Assembly (NCBI GenBank): GCA_022768865.1 | Contig: JALELH010000030.1 | Span: forward strand, 1-64,000 | DNA length: 64,000 bases | From: Spirochaetia bacterium | GTDB taxonomy: Bacteria; Spirochaetota; Spirochaetia; Treponematales; Treponemataceae | Direction: 5' to 3' | Shown: positions 37,133 through 46,111 of the stretch, piece by piece | Position numbering within the stretch: the stretch's first letter is position 1 | Layout: the number at the start of each line of letters is the position of its first letter | Made by a program: the position numbers and the translations under genes | The notes under the pieces: generated by a model | The model's input: the letters and a program-made list of their open reading frames with translations, nothing else | Database searches by the model: none | Told to the model about the DNA's origin: nothing

Positions 37133-38443
37133 TTATTTTTCTTCCAGTTCTTTTAAAATACGGTTAAGTCTTTTGTTCACTTCAGTATAAACTTCATCTT
37201 TGTTGATGAAGGCAAAATTTCCGTTGCGGTAAACAACACGGCCGTCAATCATATTCAAAATGATATTGGAACTTTGTGCACTGAAAACAACATTGGCAAG
37301 GGTGTTAAAATCCGGCTGCATGTTCGGTGTATTTAAATCAAAAACAATTAAGTCCGCTTTATTTCCAGCTTTTAAAAGGCCGCAGTCTTTTCTTTCCTGG
37401 GCAAGAGCACCGTTTATCGTTGCCATTTTTATAATGTCTTTAACAGAAACAGCATTGGCATCTTTTGCGGCACCACGGCAAAGAAGAGCAGCAATATGAA
37501 TTTCTTCCATCATGTCTAAGTTATTATTGCTTGAAGCTCCGTCTGTTCCAATACAGACATTTAATCCTTTTTGAATCCATCGTTTAACTGGAGCAACACC
37601 GCTTCCAAGCTTTAAATTACTTGAAGGATTATGAATTAAAAAAGCACCTGCATTCTTTAAAAGCTCTTCGTCTTTTTCTGTTACATAAACACAATGGGCA
37701 AACTGCACGTGATTTTCCAGGACTCCGGCATTCTTCATGAATTCAACTGGTGTCTGTCCTCCATGACGTTCCTTACATTCTGCAACTTCTTTTTCTGTTT
37801 CAGAAAGATGAGCATGAATTCCAAGGCCAGATTTTTTAGCACCGTCAGCAATCAGCCTGGCTACACGTTCATTATTTGTGTATTCAGCATGAAGTCCCAT
37901 ATCTGCCTTTATGCGGCTGCTGAATTTCCCATTTTTTACAGAAACTGAAAATGCCCATGTTTCATTCCATCCGCGATTGCCGGATAAATCTTCTTCAGGA
38001 TTAAATGAAGTTATACCGTTGCAGATATTTGCTTTTAAACCGCATTCATCAAGTGCCTTTGCTTCTGATTCAATATGAAAATACATATCGCTTATGCTTG
38101 CACAACCGGAAGCAATAAGTTCCATGGCACCGAGTTTTGTTGTCCAGTAAACATCTTCAGGAGTTAGCTTTGCTTCAAATGGAAATATTTTAGTAAAGAG
38201 CCAGTCCTGCAAAGAAAGGCCTTCTCCATAACCGCGCAAAATTGTCATAGGAACATGGCAATGTGCATTAAAGAATCCATTCATTAAAAACTTTCCGCTG
38301 CCATCGTAAATTTCTTCATCGTTAGAATTTTTTTCAGGCATGGTTTTGCCAACGTAAGCAATTTTGTCGTCCTTTGTCTGAACAAACATATTTTCAAGAA
38401 CGTTAAAATTTTCATCAAGAATTTTAATATTTGAAAAAATCAT
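37133..38443 (-). CDS. mtaD: MTA/SAH deaminase-like amidohydrolase
   Basis: The 436-aa enzyme is an amidohydrolase of the TrzN/AtzB-MtaD group, with HCHVPMT (metal His pair), GLGIHAHLSETEKE (His), FAHCVYV (His) and IGTDGASSNNNLDM (metal Asp). Such enzymes deaminate 5'-methylthioadenosine and S-adenosylhomocysteine to inosine derivatives. AAAGGA precedes the ATG. It is divergent from an MTA/SAH nucleosidase gene, and lies next to a methyltransferase gene whose by-product would be S-adenosylhomocysteine. Another nucleoside or chlorohydrolase-like activity is possible. Confidence 0.85.
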   Translation of the reverse strand: MIFSNIKILDENFNVLENMFVQTKDDKIAYVGKTMPEKNSNDEEIYDGSGKFLMNGFFNAHCHVPMTILRGYGEGLSLQDWLFTKIFPFEAKLTPEDVYWTTKLGAMELIASGCASISDMYFHIESEAKALDECGLKANICNGITSFNPEEDLSGNRGWNETWAFSVSVKNGKFSSRIKADMGLHAEYTNNERVARLIADGAKKSGLGIHAHLSETEKEVAECKERHGGQTPVEFMKNAGVLENHVQFAHCVYVTEKDEELLKNAGAFLIHNPSSNLKLGSGVAPVKRWIQKGLNVCIGTDGASSNNNLDMMEEIHIAALLCRGAAKDANAVSVKDIIKMATINGALAQERKDCGLLKAGNKADLIVFDLNTPNMQPDFNTLANVVFSAQSSNIILNMIDGRVVYRNGNFAFINKDEVYTEVNKRLNRILKELEEK

Positions 38444-38464
38444 TATACAAGTTCCTTTAGAATT

Positions 38465-38494
38465 TTGATTTCAATAAAAAACTTTTTTTATTAT
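38465..38494 (+). promoter_or_regulatory. Promoter of the MTA/SAH nucleosidase gene, possibly leaderless
   Basis: TTGATT (38465-38470) and TATTAT (38489-38494) are 18 bp apart, with an overlapping TATAAT at 38492-38497. The predicted start lies at about 38501-38504, that is 2-5 bases before the ATG at 38506. No Shine-Dalgarno sequence precedes the ATG. A leaderless or near-leaderless mRNA is therefore likely. Confidence 0.5.
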
Positions 38495-38505
38495 AATGAC
38501 AAAGT

Positions 38506-39231
38506 ATGAACAATTCAATTTTGATTTTTGGTGCCATGGATGCTGAAACTGAGTTTTTAATTTCACAACTTTCAAATGTTCAGAAGACTGAAACCGGCGG
38601 CTACCCTTTTTTTGAAGGAAACTTTGGCAATAAAAAAATCATTATCTGCAAAACTTTTACGGGCATGGAAAATTCCGCCGCCGCAACTGCCATTGGCATT
38701 TTAAAATTCCAGCCGGACTGCATTATAAGCCAGGGAACTGCAGGCGGCCATGATCCAATACTTCACAAAGGCGATATCGTAATAGGAGAAAAATTAGTTA
38801 ATGTTTCTTCCCTCAAAACCAAACACTACGGGAAAAATCAGGGCATTCATCCTGAAGAATGGGAAATAAATGACTGGGACGCTTTTGAAAATGACGGTAA
38901 AAAAATTCCATGCCTTTACAGTTCACCTTCTTTAGTTGAAGCTGCCATGAATACAGAATACATAAAAGGCAAACTTGTTAAAGGCATAACATCTTCCAGC
39001 AACAACTGGAATATGGAACTTGACCGCATAAATCATTTTGTAAAAACTTACGGTTCAAGCTGCGAAGAAATGGAAAGCTATGCAGCAACTCAAATTGCAA
39101 ACAGATTTAATGTTCCGGCTTTAACAATAAGGATAATTTCAAATTCAGAACAGCACCCGGGAGAAGAATATGACCGCACCATCGGGCAAATCTGCCAGGA
39201 GTTTGTTTTAGATGTGATTAAAAAATTATAG
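38506..39231 (+). CDS. MTA/SAH nucleosidase-like protein
   Basis: The 241-aa protein follows the phosphorylase/nucleosidase fold: FGAMDAETEFLI at the start (as in Mtn IGAMEEE), ICKTFTGMENSAAATA, SQGTAGGHD, and the later ESYAATQIANRFNVPALTIRIISN segment with a carboxylate in CEEMESYA. It would cleave MTA or SAH to adenine and a thioribosyl sugar. It is somewhat diverged from classical Mtn (SQGTAGG instead of INTGxAGG), so substrate range is uncertain. It converges on the small outer-membrane protein gene, 9 bp apart. Confidence 0.8.
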   Translation: MNNSILIFGAMDAETEFLISQLSNVQKTETGGYPFFEGNFGNKKIIICKTFTGMENSAAATAIGILKFQPDCIISQGTAGGHDPILHKGDIVIGEKLVNVSSLKTKHYGKNQGIHPEEWEINDWDAFENDGKKIPCLYSSPSLVEAAMNTEYIKGKLVKGITSSSNNWNMELDRINHFVKTYGSSCEEMESYAATQIANRFNVPALTIRIISNSEQHPGEEYDRTIGQICQEFVLDVIKKL

Positions 39232-39240
39232 CATGAAAAA

Positions 39241-39729
39241 TTAAAACCAGAATCTTGCACCTGTATTAAATGGAAAATTGACCGGTTCAAAACGGAATGA
39301 GTATTTTTTATCATCGTGGTCGTAATCAATGCCAATTGTAGGATTCCATGCAATCTGGTTGTAAAGTTCAAGATTTCTTTTTTTCAGAATAAAAGCATTC
39401 ATCCCAATTCCAAGTCTTGAACCTGTTTCTGCATAATAGACATTTTTGAATTTACCGCCAAAAGACATTCCCCAGATGGAAAACCAGTTTACATGTGGTG
39501 CAAACTCTTTATAAACCCACCAGTTATCAAAAACCACATCAGCAGAAATTTCCCTGAAATTAAAAGAAACGGCAACACCCCATGGCGAAAATTCTGAACG
39601 ATAAGTTTTTCCTACACCAAAATCAATGGGCGACCCGAGTTTCAGATTACCCTGGGTACCTGTGCCGGCTTTTGCACAAATAAGAGAACTTATTAAAAAA
39701 CAAAAAAACAAAGTCAGCTTTTTTTTCAT
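39241..39729 (-). CDS. Small outer-membrane protein
   Basis: The 162-aa product has a signal peptide (MKKKLTLFFCFLISSLICAKA) and then alternating aromatic and polar strands (ADVVFDNWWVYKEFAPHVNWFSIWG) ending in GARFWF, the usual C-terminal Phe of an outer-membrane barrel. I do not recognise a family; spirochaetes have many lineage-specific proteins of this kind. The ATG start was preferred over a TTG 12 codons upstream because the signal peptide begins there, although GGGA directly abuts the ATG. Function unknown. Confidence 0.7.
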   Translation of the reverse strand: MKKKLTLFFCFLISSLICAKAGTGTQGNLKLGSPIDFGVGKTYRSEFSPWGVAVSFNFREISADVVFDNWWVYKEFAPHVNWFSIWGMSFGGKFKNVYYAETGSRLGIGMNAFILKKRNLELYNQIAWNPTIGIDYDHDDKKYSFRFEPVNFPFNTGARFWF

Positions 39730-39795
39730 TCCCTTAATTGTATTTTTTTTCTTAAACTTAGGCAAATGGTTTGCAAATGACTGTTCTTTTCTGTT

Positions 39796-39824
39796 TTGTA
39801 CAAGCCTTTTTTTTCCGATAATAT
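39796..39824 (+). promoter_or_regulatory. Promoter of the secreted esterase gene, possibly leaderless
   Basis: TTGTAC (39796-39801) and TAATAT (39819-39824) are 17 bp apart. The predicted start falls at about 39831, at the two in-frame ATGs (39827 and 39833). No Shine-Dalgarno is present. The arrangement matches that of the nucleosidase gene. Confidence 0.5.
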
Positions 39825-39832
39825 ATATGGAA

Positions 39833-40738
39833 ATGAAAAAATTTACGCTGTTTTGTTCTATATTAATATCTGTTTACGCACTTGCTTTTTGCGGCGAAAA
39901 ATCAAAATACAATAAAATTTTTCTGTGGCAGGACGTAAAAGGCATGGAAGTAAACGTCCGCGATACAATTCTTTTTGCGCCAAAAGAAAAACAGGCTGCA
40001 TCAGAAAAAAAAGCAGCAGTCGTAATTTGTCCTGGCGGAAGCTATCACCATTTAGGTTTACCCCACGAAGGTTTTGCAACGGCAAAATGGTTCAGCAGCA
40101 TTGATGTTGTTCCTTTTGTTCTCCAGTATAGGGTTGCCTATAATTGTCATCATCACCCTGCCATGCTGGAAGACATTCAGATGGCAATAAAATTTATCCG
40201 GGAAAATGCAGAAGAATATAATATCGATGTAAATAAAATTGGTGCCATAGGTTTTTCTGCAGGGGGACATTTAGTCACAATGGCCAGCGTTTACGGCAAA
40301 ACAAAAAATGAACTTTCAAAACTTGGAATTGAAACTTCTGTTTCGCTGCGTCCGGATTTTGTAATGCCAATTTATCCCGTTGTCACAATGCAGGATGACA
40401 TTGCACATAAATGGTCAAGACTAAGCCTTCTCGGCCACCAGAAGTATACACAGAAATTAAAGGATGAATATTCCATGGAACTTAATATTCCTGATGATAT
40501 GGTTCCCACATACATACTTGCATGCCGTGATGACCCGGTCGTAATTTTTGAAAATTCAGTTCGTCTGGAAAAAGCACTTGCAGAAAAAAACATTCCCCAT
40601 AAATTTGCCATTTATGAAAAGGGCGGACATGGATTTGGAATGAAAGACGGCTGGTTCATGAAAGAGACTCACTGGAATGAAGATTTAAAAAATTGGCTTA
40701 TTGAAATTAATATTATTGAAAATAAATCTGTTGAATAA
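39833..40738 (+). CDS. Secreted alpha/beta-hydrolase, acetyl-esterase-like
   Basis: The ~301-aa protein has a signal peptide (MKKFTLFCSILISVYALAF; a Cys follows, so a lipoprotein with a loose lipobox is possible) and an alpha/beta-hydrolase domain: CPGGSYHHLG in the oxyanion loop, IGFSAGGHLV with the nucleophile Ser, and EKGGHGFG with the catalytic His near the end. The layout resembles acetyl-xylan or other carbohydrate esterases of gut bacteria. Substrate not visible. The start MKKF is preferred, with MEMKKF six bases earlier as alternative. The frame also runs 69 codons further upstream, inside and past the outer-membrane protein gene; rejected because no signal peptide. Confidence 0.82.
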   Translation: MKKFTLFCSILISVYALAFCGEKSKYNKIFLWQDVKGMEVNVRDTILFAPKEKQAASEKKAAVVICPGGSYHHLGLPHEGFATAKWFSSIDVVPFVLQYRVAYNCHHHPAMLEDIQMAIKFIRENAEEYNIDVNKIGAIGFSAGGHLVTMASVYGKTKNELSKLGIETSVSLRPDFVMPIYPVVTMQDDIAHKWSRLSLLGHQKYTQKLKDEYSMELNIPDDMVPTYILACRDDPVVIFENSVRLEKALAEKNIPHKFAIYEKGGHGFGMKDGWFMKETHWNEDLKNWLIEINIIENKSVE

Positions 40739-40768
40739 AAAATATTGAAATATATGCAGGAGAAAAAA

Positions 40769-42112
40769 ATGAATATTGCAGAAAACTACAAAAACTTTCT
40801 GAAAAATGGAAAAACAGAACGGGAATGCACAACTGAAATAATCCGTCTGGCAGAAGAAAAAGGATACAAAAATATAGACACAGTTGAAAAGCTAAAGGCC
40901 GGCGACAAAGTTTATGTTTCTAAATGGAACAAATCCATTGCACTTTTTAACATCGGTTCAGATTCAATAGAAAAAGGAATGAACATTCTTGGTGCTCATA
41001 TTGATTCACCGCGTCTGGATATTAAACAGAATCCCCTTTATGAAAGCGACTTTATTGTTTACCTGAATACACACTATTACGGCGGAATTAAAAAATATCA
41101 GTGGGTTACAATTCCCCTTGCCCTTCATGGTGTTGTCTGCCTGAAAAACGGAACAACAGTAAACATCAGCATCGGAGAAAATATAGAAGACCCGGTTTTT
41201 TGCATAAGCGATATTCTGCCACACCTTGCACAGAAACAAATGGAAGAAAATGCAAGGGAATTTATTCCCGGTGAAAGTCTGGATATTATTTGCGGAAGCG
41301 GTTTGCCAGATATGGATGAAGATTCAGAAAAAGATGAAAAAAACAAAGATAAAGAAAGTGCAAAAAAGAACATCCTTAAAATCCTGAAAGATAAATATGG
41401 AATAGAAGAAAAAGATTTTAATTCTGCAGAACTTGAAGTAGTTCCTGCAGGAGAGCCACGTTATCTTGGATTTGACAAAAGCCTTATTCTTGCATATGGA
41501 CAGGATGACCGTTCATGCGCTTACACTTCAGTGCAGGCAATTCTTGATTCAGAAACCACAGGAAAGACTTTATGCTGCATTTGCGTAGATAAAGAAGAAA
41601 TCGGCAGCGTTGGAGCCACAGGAATGGCAAGTCACTTTATGGAAAATGCTGTTGCAGAAGTTGTAGCCCGTCTTGGAAACTACAGTGATCTGACTTTAAG
41701 AAGATGTTTAAACAACAGCTATATGCTTTCAAGCGATGTTAATTCTGCCTTTGATCCAATGAATGTCGGATTATACGACAAAAAGAATTCTTCTTTCCTT
41801 GGCGGTGGAATCGTATTCAATAAATACACCGGCAGCCGTGGAAAATCAGGAGCAAGTGATGCAAGCCCAGAATTTATTGCCATGCTCAGAAATGCATTGG
41901 ACAAAGCAAACATAAAATATCAGCTTGCAGAACTTGGAAAAGTTGATCAGGGCGGCGGCGGAACAATTGCATACCTTGCTGCTAAATACGGAATGTATGT
42001 TCTTGATGCAGGAGTTGCAGTTCTTTCCATGCATGCACCATGGGAAATAACTTCAGTTTTTGACATTGAAGAAGCATACAAGGCATACAAAGAATTTTTA
42101 AGGATTAAATAA
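40769..42112 (+). CDS. M18 family aspartyl aminopeptidase-like
   Basis: The 447-aa metallopeptidase has all M18 zinc and catalytic residues: LGAHIDSPRLD (His, Asp), AYGQDDRSCAY (Asp), VDKEEIGSVGATG (catalytic Glu pair), SSDVNSAFDP (Asp) and SMHAPWEITS (last His). It removes N-terminal, usually acidic, residues from peptides in the cytoplasm. The start MNIAENYKN has CAGGAG seven bases upstream and was chosen over an ATG eight codons earlier. A lysine/glutamate-rich insert (DEDSEKDEKNKDKESAKK) lies near residue 190. It begins the long plus-strand run; its stop overlaps the next start by one base. Confidence 0.92.
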   Translation: MNIAENYKNFLKNGKTERECTTEIIRLAEEKGYKNIDTVEKLKAGDKVYVSKWNKSIALFNIGSDSIEKGMNILGAHIDSPRLDIKQNPLYESDFIVYLNTHYYGGIKKYQWVTIPLALHGVVCLKNGTTVNISIGENIEDPVFCISDILPHLAQKQMEENAREFIPGESLDIICGSGLPDMDEDSEKDEKNKDKESAKKNILKILKDKYGIEEKDFNSAELEVVPAGEPRYLGFDKSLILAYGQDDRSCAYTSVQAILDSETTGKTLCCICVDKEEIGSVGATGMASHFMENAVAEVVARLGNYSDLTLRRCLNNSYMLSSDVNSAFDPMNVGLYDKKNSSFLGGGIVFNKYTGSRGKSGASDASPEFIAMLRNALDKANIKYQLAELGKVDQGGGGTIAYLAAKYGMYVLDAGVAVLSMHAPWEITSVFDIEEAYKAYKEFLRIK

Positions 42113-42768
42113 TGTTTCAGAATATTTTATTTGATTTTGACGGAACAATCATGAACACTTCTCCGGGAATTTATGATTCCTTTGACAAGGTTGTCCGGCA
42201 TTACAAAATTGATTTTCCCCGTTCTGAATATTCAAAAATGATTGGGCCGCCTTTACGGAACAGTTTCCGTGAAATCATGAAACTACCAGAATCTGAAATT
42301 GAAAATGCAATAAAAATTTACAGGGACTATTATTCTGTTGAAGGAATGTATAACGGAAACATTTATGACGGAATAGTTCAGCTTATTGAAAATCTTCGAA
42401 AGTCAGGAAAAAAGATTTTTACGGCAACAAGCAAACCTGAATTCTTTACAAAAAAAATTATTGAAAAGAAAGGACTTGCTGCCCTTTTTGATTTTATTGG
42501 TGGAAGTGACATTAATGAAAAAGGTCGCGTAACGAAGGAAGATGTGATAAAATATGTTCTGGAAATGCAGAATCTTTCAGGTAAAGAAGATGAGTGCGTT
42601 TTAATCGGGGACAGAAAATTTGATGTAACTGGAGCACATGCTACAGGATTAAAATGTGCAGGAATTCTCTGGGGATTTGGAAACAGACAGGAGCTTGAAG
42701 AATACGGCGCAGACTGGATTTTTGAAACTCCTGCGGAAGTAGAAAAATTCCTTCTTTCCGGAATTTAA
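42112..42768 (+). CDS. HAD-family phosphatase, phosphoglycolate-phosphatase-like
   Basis: The 218-aa protein has the four HAD motifs: DFDGTIMNTS (nucleophile and acid Asp), FTATSKPE (Ser/Thr), the following Lys, and IGDRKFDVTGA (metal Asp pair). A small helical cap lies between motifs 1 and 2, as in phosphoglycolate phosphatases and pyrophosphatases (PpaX/Gph). Substrate unknown. Start codon overlaps the aminopeptidase stop, with AGGA upstream. Confidence 0.87.
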   Translation: MFQNILFDFDGTIMNTSPGIYDSFDKVVRHYKIDFPRSEYSKMIGPPLRNSFREIMKLPESEIENAIKIYRDYYSVEGMYNGNIYDGIVQLIENLRKSGKKIFTATSKPEFFTKKIIEKKGLAALFDFIGGSDINEKGRVTKEDVIKYVLEMQNLSGKEDECVLIGDRKFDVTGAHATGLKCAGILWGFGNRQELEEYGADWIFETPAEVEKFLLSGI

Positions 42769-42791
42769 TTAAAAATGTAAGGCTGAGAGAA

Positions 42792-43874
42792 ATGTATTTA
42801 ACAATTGCTTCTTTAGTATTTAATATTCTCCTGATTTTATCGGGCATAATTATTTTCAGAAAAATAAAAATTGACAACAAAAAGAAAACTGAACAATGCA
42901 TTCAAAACAGTGAACGGCTAATGGAGCGTTCCGTTATTGCATTGAGCAATGCCATAGAAGCAAAAGACAGCTACACCAGCGGTCATTCAAACCGTGTTGC
43001 CAAATATGCAAAAGAAATTGCTCGCCGCATGGGAAAAGATGAAGAGTATCAGAATAAAATTTATTACGCAGGACTTTTACACGATATCGGTAAAATCCGC
43101 ATTCCAGATAAAATAATGTCAAAAAAAGGCAAACTTTCAGACATGGAATATGAATGTCTTAAACTTCATCCTGTTCTTTCATTTTCCATGCTCAGTGGGA
43201 TTTCAGAAGACGGGAAAATTGAAGAAGCGACAAAATATCATCATGAACATTTTGATGGTTCAGGTTATCCGGAAGGGCTTGCAGGCAAAGCAATTCCAGA
43301 GTTCGCAAGAATTCTTGCAGTAGCCGATACCTACGATGCCATGACTTCAAGCCGAAGTTTCAGAAGTTTATTTCCACAGCTTTTTGTCCGCTCAGAAATT
43401 GAATTCCAGATGGGAAAACAATTTGATCCGGATATTGCAAAAGTCATGATTGACATAATCGACGATGACAAAGACTTCAATCTGAGACAAAAAGAAAATA
43501 CCCACAAAAAAGTCCTTATAGTAGACGATGATGTAATTGCCGTTAAACTTGTAGAATTTATGCTGGAAGATGACAGAACTCTAGAAATAACTTCTGTTAA
43601 ATCCGGGGAACACTGCTTAAAGGCACTTGAAGAATTTAAATTTGACCTTATTCTTCTGGATGTTTATTTACCGGACACAGACGGATTTACAATACTCGAT
43701 ACAATAAACCAGAAATATAAAACTCCTGTAATTTTCATGTCCTCTGATAAAAATAAAGAAACAATTGCCCGTGCAAGGCAAAATGGGATAAAATATTATC
43801 TGGTGAAACCTTTCTTAAAACAGGAATTAACCGAAGCATTGAGAGATGTTTTCAGAAATAATCTGGAGTCTTAA
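42792..43874 (+). CDS. HD-GYP phosphodiesterase with C-terminal receiver domain
   Basis: The 360-aa protein has a single N-terminal membrane helix (about 3-23), an HD-GYP domain (45-225) with H97-D98 in LLHDIGK and HHEHFDGSGYPEGL, and a REC domain (240-355) with phospho-acceptor D290 (LILLDVYLPD) and the conserved Lys in YLVKPF. HD-GYP proteins cleave cyclic-di-GMP. The usual order is REC first; here the receiver is at the C-terminus and the enzyme is membrane tethered. The hybrid kinase gene starts directly after the stop codon, so it is the likely phosphodonor. Confidence 0.9.
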   Translation: MYLTIASLVFNILLILSGIIIFRKIKIDNKKKTEQCIQNSERLMERSVIALSNAIEAKDSYTSGHSNRVAKYAKEIARRMGKDEEYQNKIYYAGLLHDIGKIRIPDKIMSKKGKLSDMEYECLKLHPVLSFSMLSGISEDGKIEEATKYHHEHFDGSGYPEGLAGKAIPEFARILAVADTYDAMTSSRSFRSLFPQLFVRSEIEFQMGKQFDPDIAKVMIDIIDDDKDFNLRQKENTHKKVLIVDDDVIAVKLVEFMLEDDRTLEITSVKSGEHCLKALEEFKFDLILLDVYLPDTDGFTILDTINQKYKTPVIFMSSDKNKETIARARQNGIKYYLVKPFLKQELTEALRDVFRNNLES

Positions 43875-46109
43875 ATGAAATTTACTTTAGAAGATATTAA
43901 AAATAGATTTTTCTCAAGTGAAAATCCTCCGCAATTAACTCTTTTTAACATTATTATTCCGGCAGGAGTTATCGGAGGAATTATTTCCATACTGATTTCT
44001 ATTTCAGATAAAAATCTTCTTTTTCAGCTTTCGTTCTGTTTTCTTGGGCTTGCTCTTTTAGCTCTTCTTTTTTATATTGCCAACTGGAAAAGGAAAATTC
44101 AGTTTGCATCCATAGTCAGCGTAACAATAATGGGCGATATTATTTTTCCGGTTATGTATTTTGCCGGTGGTGGCATCAATGGAGGCATGTCTTCGTGGTT
44201 TATACTTGCCATTGTTTATTCATTCCTTATTTTTGAAAAACTGACTTTTCTTATAATGGTTGCCGTTCAGTTTCTTGCAGTTTTAGGATGTTATATAGTT
44301 GAATTTTATCATCCTGAATTTGTAAGACATTTTGTATCTTCTGCATACAGGCTTAATGACGTTATTCAAAGTTTAATGATTACGTCTTTAATTATTGGAG
44401 GCGTTATAAAGTTTCAGAACAGGATAAATAAACATGCCGTTGAAACAATAAAAAAAGCAAATGAGGATTTAAAAAACTCTGAAATAAAAGCAGAAAATGC
44501 CAACCATGCTAAATCAGATTTTTTGTCAAATATGTCTCATGAAATCCGAACTCCAATTAATGCAATTCTTGGAATGAACGAAATGATTTTGCGTGAATGC
44601 AAAGACAAAAAAATCTTAGAATATGCACAGGCTGTCCAGACTTCAAGCAATGCCTTGCTTTCTCTTGTAAATGACGTTCTTGATCTTTCAAAAATTGAAT
44701 CAGGGAAACTTGAAATTAAAGAAGAAGAATACAAACTTCAGGATTTAATTTTAAACAGTTATGGAATGGTTGCTGAACGTCTGGAGAAAAAAGGGTTACG
44801 CGGATCTATTTTTTGCAACGAAAAACTTCCACAGGGTCTTATCGGTGATTTCTCTCATTTAAGGCAGATTCTCATTAATTTTTTAACTAATGCCTGTAAA
44901 TATACAGAAAAAGGAAATGTTGACTTTTTTATTCTTGGTTCTGTCAATGGTGATGAAGCTAAACTTATTTTCTCTGTTAAAGATACAGGTATTGGAATAA
45001 AAGAAGAAAACCGGGCAAAAATGTTCAAGAAATTTGAACGTTTTGACTTACAGAGAAACAGAAATATAGAAGGAACTGGTCTGGGTCTAAGCATTTCTAA
45101 ACAGCTTTGCGACCTTATGGGCGGTAAAATTGAAGTAAAAAGCGAATACGGTAAAGGTTCTGAATTCATTCTTACTGTTCCTCAAAAAATATATGATCAC
45201 GTTCCGGTTGGTGAAGTTTCTCCAAAGAGCAATCAAAAAGAAAAAGAAGTTAAAATTTACCACCAGAGTTTTGAAGCACCGGATGTTAATGTTCTTGCAG
45301 TTGATGATGTAGAGCTTAACCTGATTGTTTTTGAAAATCTTTTGAAAGAAACAAAAATGAAAATTGACCTTGCAGACAGTGGTGCAGCGGCTTTAGAAAA
45401 ATGTGAAGAAAAGCATTACGATATTATTTTTATGGACTACATGATGCCGGAAATGGATGGTATTCAGACTCTGGAAAAACTTAAAAGCATGGATACTCCA
45501 AATAACAACACCCCGGTAATAGTCCTTACTGCAGATGCTCTTGCCGGTGTTCGTGAAAAATATATTCGTGCAGGATTTAAAGATTATGTTTCAAAGCCAA
45601 TTGATGGAATTAATCTAGAAAAAACACTTATACGTTATCTTCCGCAACAAAAAGTTTATCTTAAAACAGGAAATGAAGACATTCCTTGCGGAGAAAAGAT
45701 TTCACGTCTTAAAAATACATTACCGGAATTTGACTACGAAACAGCCTTAAGCTATTGCGATGAAAGTGAAGAATTCTGTATAGAAATCATAAGTGAATAC
45801 TGCACAAACAATCATACAGAAGAACTTAAAAAGTTCTTTGCAGAATGTGAATGGGAAAATTACAGACAAATTCTTCATTCTTTAAAAAGTACTTCACGCA
45901 CAGTCGGATTATCTGGGCTTGCAGAAGAATTTAAAATTCAAGAAGCCGCTGTAAAAAAATGTGAACTGGATTTTGCAAAAAAGAACCATAAACATCTTAT
46001 TGAACACTATGCTTTCTGCACTACAAAAATGCTTGAAGCGGGATTCCTTTTAAAGGAAGAGGAAACTGAAATAGAAGATATAGATACAAATTTTGATGGA
46101 GGATTCTAG
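43875..46109 (+). CDS. Hybrid sensor histidine kinase with REC and HPt
   Basis: The 744-aa protein has about six membrane helices (25-185) with little periplasmic sequence, a coiled linker, HisKA with H222 (SNMSHEIRTPINA), an ATPase domain (NFLTNACKYTEKG, DTGIGI, GTGLGLSI), a REC domain with D521 (FMDYMMPEMDG) and an HPt domain with H668 (ILHSLKSTSRTVGL). It is a four-step phosphorelay protein. The start follows the HD-GYP-REC gene stop directly, with GGAG upstream, so the HD-GYP-REC protein is its probable output. The sensor helices may read membrane or ion state; the signal is unknown. The next gene encodes a DUF1538 membrane protein. Confidence 0.92.
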   Translation: MKFTLEDIKNRFFSSENPPQLTLFNIIIPAGVIGGIISILISISDKNLLFQLSFCFLGLALLALLFYIANWKRKIQFASIVSVTIMGDIIFPVMYFAGGGINGGMSSWFILAIVYSFLIFEKLTFLIMVAVQFLAVLGCYIVEFYHPEFVRHFVSSAYRLNDVIQSLMITSLIIGGVIKFQNRINKHAVETIKKANEDLKNSEIKAENANHAKSDFLSNMSHEIRTPINAILGMNEMILRECKDKKILEYAQAVQTSSNALLSLVNDVLDLSKIESGKLEIKEEEYKLQDLILNSYGMVAERLEKKGLRGSIFCNEKLPQGLIGDFSHLRQILINFLTNACKYTEKGNVDFFILGSVNGDEAKLIFSVKDTGIGIKEENRAKMFKKFERFDLQRNRNIEGTGLGLSISKQLCDLMGGKIEVKSEYGKGSEFILTVPQKIYDHVPVGEVSPKSNQKEKEVKIYHQSFEAPDVNVLAVDDVELNLIVFENLLKETKMKIDLADSGAAALEKCEEKHYDIIFMDYMMPEMDGIQTLEKLKSMDTPNNNTPVIVLTADALAGVREKYIRAGFKDYVSKPIDGINLEKTLIRYLPQQKVYLKTGNEDIPCGEKISRLKNTLPEFDYETALSYCDESEEFCIEIISEYCTNNHTEELKKFFAECEWENYRQILHSLKSTSRTVGLSGLAEEFKIQEAAVKKCELDFAKKNHKHLIEHYAFCTTKMLEAGFLLKEEETEIEDIDTNFDGGF

Positions 46110-46111
46110 TA

